Assembly (NCBI GenBank): GCA_944393045.1
Contig: CALXYT010000009.1
Location: 1-50,567 of the forward strand
DNA length: 50,567 nucleotides
Direction: 5' to 3'
Source of the DNA: an uncultured Succinivibrionaceae bacterium
GTDB taxonomy: Bacteria; Pseudomonadota; Gammaproteobacteria; Enterobacterales; Succinivibrionaceae
Shown here in pieces: positions 42,986 to 50,567 of this stretch (positions are counted from its first letter, which is position 1; the number at the start of each line of letters is the position of its first letter). The notes beneath the pieces are model-generated. The model worked only from the letters and a program-made list of their open reading frames with translations, was not told where the DNA came from and searched no databases. A program made the position numbers and the translations under genes.

Positions 42986-44719
42986 ATGATATCAATGTAT
43001 GCACATATAGTTCAATTAGTTTCTCAATTAAAGGCATATGGCATTAAGAAAGTAGTATTTTCAGGGGGAAATAGAAATATTCCTTTACAAGAGACTATTA
43101 TAAGCGACCCTTTCTTTGAATGTTATTCTCATTTAGATGAACGTACTGCAGCTTATTTTGCACTAGGATTGGCTGTAAAGAGTAATGAAATTGTTGCTAT
43201 ATCATGTACCTCTGGTACTGCATTAGCAAATTATACTCCTGCTGTCGTAGAAGCTTTTTATCAAAAAGTACCACTTTTGATTTTATCAGCTGATCGTCCA
43301 CCGTTATTATTAGATCAAAATGAAGATCAAATGATAAATCAAACTGATATATTCAAAAATTTTGTAAAGAAGTTTGTAAATTTACCATTTGTTCATGGTC
43401 CTCATACAACATGGGGGTGTCGTATTCTCATAACGGAGGCATTAAATCAGTTAAGACATCATGGGGACGGTCCAGTACATATTAATTTTCCAATTGAAGA
43501 TTCAGGTTTTAAGTTTAAAGATGGTATTGCTCCTGTTGGCACACCTATTCCTTTACTATCTCCATTCGTAAAGAGCCACAAGGAGTACCTTCTTAACCGT
43601 ATAAAGAATTTTAAGCGCATTGCAATAATGTGTGGGCAGACTAATGGCTTATCAAAAGAAGAGTCTGATTTAATTAATAAATTTTGTGTTAAGTATAATG
43701 CCATTGTAATAGCTGATGCGTTATCTAATGTTCAAGATTTAACTCATGTTATTAATCTTGCTTTAATGAATCGAAATCATCCTAAGTGGGTAGAGGCCCA
43801 AAATCTATTTCCTGATTTAGTAATTCAAATTGGAGGGAGAACCACATTTGGTGTAAATGGTAGATTTAGAGCTAACAAAAATCTTTTTGAGTATTGGTTA
43901 GTAAGTAGTAGTGGGAATATTGCAGATTTATTTAGAAACATTAAATGTGTTATTGAGTCTGATATTTTAAATTTCTTTGAAATGTTTAGTAGCGATGAAG
44001 AAAGTATTAAACATAAGAGTGGTCTTTTTGGAAAGAGACTCGATTCTACTACATTATTATCTCAATATTACACTACTGTTAGGAGTTATCTTGATAAGTG
44101 CATAGATTTTCCAAAGATACCATATTCAAATATTTATTCAACAAAGAGATTAATGGAAAGTATTCCAGCTAAATCATTAGTTCATTTAGGTATTCTTGAT
44201 AGTCTAAATCATGGACTTCTATTTTTAAATAAAAATAATGTTGAATGTTATTCAAATCGACCAACCTGGGGTATTGATGGCACTTTGGCGTCTTTTTTAG
44301 GACAGGCTTATTTGCATGATAATTTAGCGTATTTATTAATTGGCGATTTAAGTTTCTTCTATGGTATGAATGCAATATGGAGCCATCATATTAAGAATAA
44401 TGTTCGTATTATGCTTAATAACAATAATGGAACATCAACTATTGAGCCAAATGCAATTAGATATAAGATTGATGTAAACAATTGGGGTAAATACCAGGGG
44501 ACAAGACATAATGCAACAGCTAAAGGTTGGGCGGAGTCAGTTGGGTTTAAGTATTTAGAGGCTCATAACCAAAGTGAATTTGAAGAAAAACTAAAAGAAT
44601 TTCATTCAAAGAGTGATAAGCCAGTGTTATTTGAAGTGTTTACAGATAATAAGGTAAATCATTCCGTTAAATCATCAACGTCAGGGTATATGGATAAACT
44701 TCCTATCGAGAATAAGTAG
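42986..44719 (+). CDS. MenD-like thiamine-diphosphate enzyme
   Basis: A 577-residue ThDP-dependent enzyme most like MenD (SEPHCHC synthase), which joins decarboxylated 2-oxoglutarate to isochorismate in menaquinone synthesis. The ThDP glutamate is Glu52 in HLDERTAAYFALGLA, followed by CTSGTALANYTPAVVEAFYQ and LLILSADRPP. The ThDP/metal motif is GDLSFFYGMNAIW with LNNNNG at its end, around residues 453-480. No other men genes are present, and it lies within a glycan operon, three bases after a pyruvyl transferase gene. A role in making an unusual acyloin-type or pyruvate-derived decoration or sugar seems likelier than menaquinone. The substrate cannot be read from the sequence. Confidence 0.85.
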   Translation: MISMYAHIVQLVSQLKAYGIKKVVFSGGNRNIPLQETIISDPFFECYSHLDERTAAYFALGLAVKSNEIVAISCTSGTALANYTPAVVEAFYQKVPLLILSADRPPLLLDQNEDQMINQTDIFKNFVKKFVNLPFVHGPHTTWGCRILITEALNQLRHHGDGPVHINFPIEDSGFKFKDGIAPVGTPIPLLSPFVKSHKEYLLNRIKNFKRIAIMCGQTNGLSKEESDLINKFCVKYNAIVIADALSNVQDLTHVINLALMNRNHPKWVEAQNLFPDLVIQIGGRTTFGVNGRFRANKNLFEYWLVSSSGNIADLFRNIKCVIESDILNFFEMFSSDEESIKHKSGLFGKRLDSTTLLSQYYTTVRSYLDKCIDFPKIPYSNIYSTKRLMESIPAKSLVHLGILDSLNHGLLFLNKNNVECYSNRPTWGIDGTLASFLGQAYLHDNLAYLLIGDLSFFYGMNAIWSHHIKNNVRIMLNNNNGTSTIEPNAIRYKIDVNNWGKYQGTRHNATAKGWAESVGFKYLEAHNQSEFEEKLKEFHSKSDKPVLFEVFTDNKVNHSVKSSTSGYMDKLPIENK

Positions 44720-44785
44720 ATTTAAGAACTTGTATAAGCATTTATAGCTATTCTTGGGGCGATTATTTTTAGAGAAAAATAGAAA

Positions 44786-45532
44786 ATGAAAATTATTAAC
44801 TATTTTAAAGATAATAAAGGTAATGAAGTTTATGAAATCACTGGAAGTAGTTGTTTAATCTATGAAGATGGTGATGATATATATGATATTCAAGATCAAC
44901 TTTATAAACAAATATTGTTCTATAAGAATAATATAATTAAGAGCCAAGAATTTTCAAGCGAATATTTTGAGAATAAGGGGCTTTTAATTCAGTTTTCTGG
45001 TTCTAATAATATTGTCATTATTGATAAAGATAACAAAATAAAAAAGAGCAAAATCTGTGCCAAGAATGATAGTTTCTTTTATATTGGAAAATCAAAATAT
45101 CAAATTTCTAATTTGAATATTGGTAGTGTGTCATCAACAGATATAAATGTAATTATTTTGGATGATTTGTCTTGTGTCTCTTTTACCCTAAAGATAGAAG
45201 ATCATACAAGGATATTTATAGGTTCTGATTGCCAAGTGTCGCTTAAAGTGTATTGTTGGACAGGTGATGGTCATGCAATTTTTGATGATTTAGGTAATTG
45301 TATAAACGTAGGAAAGGAAGTAATTATCGGTAATCACGTATGGTTAGGATTTAAATCGACAATATTAAAAAATTCATTAATTGCGTCAAATTCGATTGTA
45401 GGTGCATGTTCTTTAGTTAGTGGAAAGTTTAATAAACAGGGCGTTGCATTAGCAGGTGTACCAGCGAAGATTGTTCGTAGCAATATTAGCTGGGATAGAA
45501 ATCCCCCAAAAAAATACAGGAGTCAAAAATGA
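44786..45532 (+). CDS. Left-handed beta-helix (hexapeptide) acyltransferase
   Basis: A 248-residue protein whose last 100 residues form hexapeptide repeats of the CatB/maltose-acetyltransferase type: VGKEVIIGNHVWLGFKSTIL, SLIASNSIVGACSLVSG and AGVPAKIVRS. The first 130 residues are not recognised and are rich in Asp, Ile and Asn. It probably O- or N-acetylates a sugar of the surface glycan. It lies 66 bp after the MenD-like gene and overlaps the next gene as ATGA. This gene and the next two are visibly more AT-rich than the core genes. Confidence 0.85.
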   Translation: MKIINYFKDNKGNEVYEITGSSCLIYEDGDDIYDIQDQLYKQILFYKNNIIKSQEFSSEYFENKGLLIQFSGSNNIVIIDKDNKIKKSKICAKNDSFFYIGKSKYQISNLNIGSVSSTDINVIILDDLSCVSFTLKIEDHTRIFIGSDCQVSLKVYCWTGDGHAIFDDLGNCINVGKEVIIGNHVWLGFKSTILKNSLIASNSIVGACSLVSGKFNKQGVALAGVPAKIVRSNISWDRNPPKKYRSQK

Positions 45533-46830
45533 GAAGTGACAAAAGAGCTATTGTATTAGGTGGAAATGAAAAAATAGCCTTCTCTATTGCCTTTATGATT
45601 AATCAGTTAAACGAGTATGTTTATGATGAAGTTGATGATATATATGTATATTACGATTCTTGGAGCGAAAGGGACTTACAATTAGTTAAGACTTTATGTG
45701 ATAAGGTAAAGTGTGTAGAGTATAGTTTTGAGAATTTTAAGAAGTTATTAAATTTACCTTCAATTACCAAAGTAGGATGGCAGTGGACTCATGTAGTATG
45801 TTCTATATTTGAAATCTTTAATCTTGTTGAGCAATACGATAAGGTTTTATGGTTAGATTCTGACATTATTATACGTGGAAATTTTGCTAAGATTTTTGAT
45901 TATCAAAATATTGCAATGAGGAAATCCTTGTTAGGAAATTTATCTGATTCAATTGGTTTAGATATAGATGGTGATAATACTCTTTATAATAGTGGGGTGG
46001 TTCTTGTAAGTAAAGAATTGAGAGGGAAAAACTTAGCTAATAAATGTTATGCGATAACAGCTAAACAGATTGATAAAATAAGGTTTCCAGACCAAGCGGC
46101 AATCTGTTATGCATGTTATGAAAGTGCTACTCAAATAACTGAGTTGTCATCAATTTTTCATTGCCTTCCATTCGGTAGAAAGGAAGATAAAATAGAAGAA
46201 AGTTTCATAATTCATTCCCCTGGAGGGTATAAGGTTTGGAATCATCCTGTTATTTCATTGATGTTCCCACAATTTAATGCATTTTATAATTTATGGATTA
46301 ATAACGGAGGTAGTAAGTATGAAGGAGAACATTTTTTCACTCAATTGGGTGATAACTCTACTTTAATAACTCAGTATATTAATTGTTCTTTGCTTTTAAT
46401 GGATTTTTATGAACAATTATCCAATAGATATTTACCAGATGGTTTTAATGTTAAGTTTTTTGTAAGAGATAGAAGTATAAAGTTTTTATATAAAGAAAAT
46501 CAAAAAATTTTTTATAAAATTCTATGTAAGTCATACTATAAGATTATTTTATGTTCTAGATTTATAAGTAATGATTTTTTGGAAATTTTAAAGAAGTTAG
46601 AAAGTACTTTTGTAATTGAAGGAAAGACATTACCAAATTATAAACTTAACTTGCTTAGATTTTCTATCATTGATAAGAAAGATATTCAGTACATTGAGTT
46701 TGTTTTAAAAGGAACGGAACCTAATGTCCTTGATTTTATTGAGGATTTTATGACTATTTCTGATAAGTATGTTAAGAAATTTTTCAGAGATACAAATAGA
46801 AAGTTTATTAATTTTAATGAGGGAGAGTAA
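45529..46830 (+). CDS. Family 8 glycosyltransferase
   Basis: A 433-residue protein whose first 260 residues match GT8 retaining glycosyltransferases (LgtC/glycogenin type). The D-x-D metal motif is D110-S-D112 in VLWLDSDIII, followed by LYNSGVVLVSKE and FPDQAAICYACY; HSPGGYKVWNHP near residue 230 corresponds to the late metal-binding His. The remaining 170 residues are unrecognised. GT8 enzymes use UDP-galactose, UDP-glucose or related donors. Its ATG overlaps the stop of the acyltransferase gene, and the SDR gene begins right at its stop, so the three are tightly coupled. Confidence 0.85.
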   Translation: MRSDKRAIVLGGNEKIAFSIAFMINQLNEYVYDEVDDIYVYYDSWSERDLQLVKTLCDKVKCVEYSFENFKKLLNLPSITKVGWQWTHVVCSIFEIFNLVEQYDKVLWLDSDIIIRGNFAKIFDYQNIAMRKSLLGNLSDSIGLDIDGDNTLYNSGVVLVSKELRGKNLANKCYAITAKQIDKIRFPDQAAICYACYESATQITELSSIFHCLPFGRKEDKIEESFIIHSPGGYKVWNHPVISLMFPQFNAFYNLWINNGGSKYEGEHFFTQLGDNSTLITQYINCSLLLMDFYEQLSNRYLPDGFNVKFFVRDRSIKFLYKENQKIFYKILCKSYYKIILCSRFISNDFLEILKKLESTFVIEGKTLPNYKLNLLRFSIIDKKDIQYIEFVLKGTEPNVLDFIEDFMTISDKYVKKFFRDTNRKFINFNEGE

Positions 46831-47709
46831 ATGGATACTATAACTTGGTTTGTTATGGGGGCTTCCTCAGGACTCGGTGAACATCTAACTAAGGCTTTAC
46901 AAGCAAGTAATAATGAAATTTATAGATTTAATATTATTGCTTGCTCAAGAAGTATAGAAGAACTAGAAACAGAAAATTATTTATCTGTAAGATGCGATAT
47001 TACAAATATTGATGATATCAAGAATGCATTAAACAAAGGGCTTGAAAAATTTAAAAAAATTGATGTAGCAATTAACCATGCAGGAACATCAACAATTTCA
47101 ACAGTTGAGGAATGTGATACTGAAACTTTTAGAAAAGTTTTTGAGGTAAATTTTTGGGGTACATATTATTTTACTAAAGTATTTTTAGAGTATTTTAGAT
47201 CTTATTATAAGCTTTATAAAAAGAAAGGGAGATTGTTATCCCATACATCAGCTTCAGGACTTTCTCCTAAGTATTACGGTGTTACTTATAATTCAACCAA
47301 ATATGCGACAGAAGCTTTATTGTCTAATGCGTGGCTAGAATCGGTATCATTCTTAGAATTAATGACTATTGAATGTGGGTTCTTTACAGGAACTAATATA
47401 CAGAGTAAACATAATGAATTTGTAACTAGATTTCCTGAATATAAATTAGATTTTTTAAGAGAATGTAATAAATATCGTTATACAAGTTTATTATTGTCAT
47501 CATTGCCTCCATATGCTCTTTTTCCAAGAAGTAAAAACAGTATAGAAAAAGCAATTGAAATAATAATAAAGCTCACAAGTGATACCTCTAAAACTTTGCC
47601 AAGACGACTTATGTTAGGAAGAGATGCTTGTATTAGAGTTTCTACTGAAGTTAATCACATTATTGGGGATTTATATAATTCTGTGCGTTTTATAGATGAC
47701 TTCCGTTAA
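46831..47709 (+). CDS. Short-chain dehydrogenase/reductase of the glycan operon
   Basis: A 292-residue classical SDR: FVMGASSGLGEHL (nucleotide binding), INHAGTSTI, a catalytic serine in SHTSASG, and Y-x3-K in YNSTKYATEA. It ends with a C-terminal segment typical of larger SDRs (KTLPRRLMLGRDACIRV). It begins directly at the stop of the GT8 gene with GAGGGAGAG as ribosome site and is last in the operon, before a strong terminator. It may modify a sugar nucleotide or the product of the MenD-like enzyme; the substrate is unknown. Confidence 0.87.
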   Translation: MDTITWFVMGASSGLGEHLTKALQASNNEIYRFNIIACSRSIEELETENYLSVRCDITNIDDIKNALNKGLEKFKKIDVAINHAGTSTISTVEECDTETFRKVFEVNFWGTYYFTKVFLEYFRSYYKLYKKKGRLLSHTSASGLSPKYYGVTYNSTKYATEALLSNAWLESVSFLELMTIECGFFTGTNIQSKHNEFVTRFPEYKLDFLRECNKYRYTSLLLSSLPPYALFPRSKNSIEKAIEIIIKLTSDTSKTLPRRLMLGRDACIRVSTEVNHIIGDLYNSVRFIDDFR

Positions 47710-47735
47710 TTCAAATAATTGAGTTATTTTCAATA

Positions 47736-47772
47736 AAAGATCTTAATGTGTAAAACACATTGGGATTTTTTT
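47736..47772 (+). terminator. Rho-independent terminator of the glycan operon
   Basis: Perfect seven-base stem AATGTGT / ACACATT (47745-47751 and 47755-47761, loop AAA), extended by G-U-containing pairs (ATCTT/GGGAT), followed by seven Ts. It lies about 30 bp after the SDR stop. Confidence 0.88.
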
Positions 47773-48046
47773 ATGTTAAGAGAGAAGTTTTAAATCAAAT
47801 AAAGTAGGAGGATGAGTGTATTATGAAGTATAGAAATAGCTAGATTAATAGCTTTGTATTATGCATGTACAATATTACGCCCTTCGTTCCTTATCTGCAT
47901 CAATCCATCCCTACCCCCTATACTTAATTTCCAGGTGAGAGAATTAGATAAGAAAAAGGCAGAATAAGACCATCAAATTTGGCATAAATGAGTAATAATG
48001 ATAATAATAGTTGGTTTTAAAAATATGGTATTAGTTGCACATATAA

Positions 48047-49037
<991 letters not shown>

Positions 49038-49177
49038 TGATAGCTAAGTATTAAACTTTAAAAAGCCTACCTTGGTTTGCTAATGAAATAACTTTTGTGA
49101 TGTTTTGCTCAGATTGATAGTTTTGGGAATTAAACTTGTTTAAGTAGTTTAAGTAAGATAAGCAGCTTGGAGATTTT

Positions 49178-50026
49178 ATGGAAACAATTATGCTTAATAA
49201 TTGTATAGAGATGCCTATCTTAGGTTTTGGGGTACACCAGCAAATGATTGCACAAGATGCGTGCGAGATGCTTTAGATGTAGGCTATAGACTAATTGATA
49301 CCGCTCAGGCATACAATGACGAGGCTGAGGTTGGTCTTGCTCTTAAGCAATCAGGTGTAAAAAGCGAGGATATTTCCCTTGTTACAAAAATCCTGATTTC
49401 TAATACTGGATTTGAAAAAGCAGCTAAATCAATAGAATAATCTTTAAAAACTTCAAACTGATTATGTTGGCCTTCTTTTAATTCATCAGTATTTCGGGGA
49501 TTACTATGGTACATACCGTGCTATGGAAAAAGCCTGTCAAGAGGGCAAGGCAAAAGTTATTGGGGTAAGTAATCTCTATCCTGATAGATTTGTTGATATA
49601 GCAAATTTTGTTCAAGTTCCTCCTGCTATAAACCAAGTTGAAACCTATGTTTTTCAGTAACAACTAGCTTGCAATGTTTTACAAAAATATAACTCCCAAA
49701 TCATGTTTTGGGGACCATTTGCAGAAGGCAGAAATAATTTCTTTCACAATGAGACACTTCTGAAAATTGCAAGTAAATATAAAAGAACAGTTGCCCAGGT
49801 AGCTTTAAGATTCTTAACTCAGGAAGGTGTTATTGTAATTCCTAAGTCTGTAAATAAAGAGCGCATGATTGAAAACTTTGATATTTTTGATTTTAAGCTT
49901 GCAGATGAGGATCTTAAAAAAATACGTACTCTTGATACTAAGAGTAGTCTCTTCTTCTCTCATTATGATCCTGATCTTGTGCAGATGCTTATAAATTATG
50001 CGAAATATAGCGTATGTAAGTGGTAA
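49178..50026 (+). pseudogene. Decayed aldo/keto reductase gene (diketogulonate reductase type)
   Basis: Starts METIMLNNCIEMPILGFGVHQ at 49178, then shifts frame near 49245 into VRDALDVGYRLIDTAQAYND, which contains the catalytic Tyr region. TAA follows at 49438. Coding continues in other frames (YRAMEKACQEGKAKVIGVSN, then a TAA near 49658), and ends in the open part WGPFAEGRNNF... to 50026. The remains span the whole (beta/alpha)8 enzyme, about 280 residues. It is a different subfamily from the preceding pseudogene. Confidence 0.9.
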
Positions 50027-50081
50027 TTTTGTATAACCAATCAATAGGACGAAAAAACAATTATTAGGAAAAGAAGGATTT

Positions 50082-50510
50082 ATGAATAAGAATAAAGTAT
50101 TAATTGCATATTTCTCCTGGGGGATAATACCAAACATATTGCTGAGTTAATCCATACTAAAGCAGGAGGGGATATTGTAAGAATTGAGATAAGAGATCCA
50201 TATCCAACAGATTATCATAAAACAGCATATGGCATTGCTAAAGAGTAATACGAAAAAAATATAAAACCAGAACTTAAGAATAATTACGATGTAAGAGATT
50301 ATGATACTGTCTTTATTGGAACTCCTGCCTGGTGGTATGGCTGCTGTCATAAAGACCTTTATAGCCCAAAATAACTTTGATAAGAAGGTTATTATCCCAT
50401 TTATTACCCATGGAGGTGGTTGTAAGTATAAAATAGCTGAGGATATCCAAAAGCTTTTACCTAAAGCTAAAGTTTTAGTGCCTTTTGCGGTTTACCAAAC
50501 CCAGCCGTAA
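50082..50510 (+). pseudogene. Decayed and truncated flavodoxin gene
   Basis: MNKNKVLIAYFSW at 50082, preceded by AAGAAGGA, is a flavodoxin start. A one-base loss near 50118 breaks the FMN-phosphate loop (expected GxDNTKHIAELIH). A TAA at 50247 follows YGIAKE, and a further shift near 50330 falls after FIGTPAWWYG. The last open part (FIAQNNFDKKVIIPFITHGG, LPKAKVLVPFAVY) stops where an IS-like hairpin begins at about 50511, so the 3' end is missing. Confidence 0.85.
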
Positions 50511-50567
50511 AGCCCCAAGCTTTAGCTATGGGGATATAAGGCATTCTCAAAAAATTTAAAATCTATT
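50511..50567 (+). mobile_element. Probable left end of an IS200/IS605-like element
   Basis: Stem CCCC-AGC / GCT-GGGG (50513-50533), with mismatched A and AT next to the GC arms, lies just where the flavodoxin frame loses similarity. GATATAAGGC follows. Subterminal hairpins of this kind mark IS200/IS605 ends. There is no T-run, so it is not a terminator. No transposase is visible before the window ends. Confidence 0.35.

Overview
The window reads as an AT-rich gammaproteobacterial chromosome segment, most likely from an anaerobic gut member of the Aeromonadales (Succinivibrionaceae-like). The family placement is an inference. It rests on the conserved lrp-ftsK-lolA-rarA order, Lrp and RarA sequences close to the enterobacterial ones, low GC, and a NIF-type rather than ISC-type Fe-S system. 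Genes fill the window, and both edges carry IS200/IS605-like hairpins, so it may be one contig broken at repeated insertion sequences.

Layout. (1) 1-72: probable right end of an IS605/TnpB element. (2) 172-7119: core block lrp, ftsK, lolA, rarA. (3) 7120-8022: about 900 bp without a gene, holding a strong minus-strand terminator and a possible small RNA; then a LysR regulator (8023-8925) and two unrecognised proteins (9136-10836, 11157-11639). (4) 11851-14081: nifU-nifS, housekeeping-type Fe-S assembly, preceded by an operator-like inverted repeat. (5) 14216-17390: a UvrD-like helicase with a small broken ORF behind it, and a divergent YgjP-like metalloprotein. (6) 17696-23026, minus strand: a group-2 capsule exporter operon, lipoprotein-kpsM-kpsT-kpsE-kpsD; KpsE carries an unusual Pro/Ala/Gln repeat extension. 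(7) 23974-36971, plus strand: a 2561-residue highly reducing type I PKS (KS-AT-DH-MT-like-ER-KR-ACP, no thioesterase), an alpha-oxoamine synthase, a KpsS/RkpJ-like transferase, a GNAT and an SDR. (8) 37408-47709: a glycan assembly operon with two GlfT2-like transferases, a polysaccharide pyruvyl transferase-like protein, a MenD-like ThDP enzyme, a hexapeptide acyltransferase, a GT8 transferase and an SDR. (9) 48056-50510: three consecutive decayed genes (two aldo/keto reductases and a flavodoxin) running into the right edge.

How it may work together. Blocks 6-8 look like one surface-polysaccharide system. The PKS/oxoamine synthase/SDR/KpsS set resembles the rhizobial rkp-1 genes (rkpA, rkpG, rkpH, rkpJ) needed for K-antigen. 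It also resembles the logic of fungal sphinganine-analogue pathways, where a reducing PKS without a thioesterase is unloaded by an alpha-oxoamine synthase and the ketone is reduced by an SDR. With a GNAT beside it, the simplest reading is synthesis of a sphingoid- or ceramide-like lipid that anchors the capsule. KpsS-like and GlfT2-like transferases would glycosylate it and KpsMTED would export it. The glycan operon is preceded by a 23-A homopolymer lying exactly between an FNR-like box (also a perfect -35) and a -10 hexamer. This suggests an oxygen-responsive promoter that could vary in phase by tract slippage. These functional links are inferences from gene content and motifs; no database search or folding program was run.
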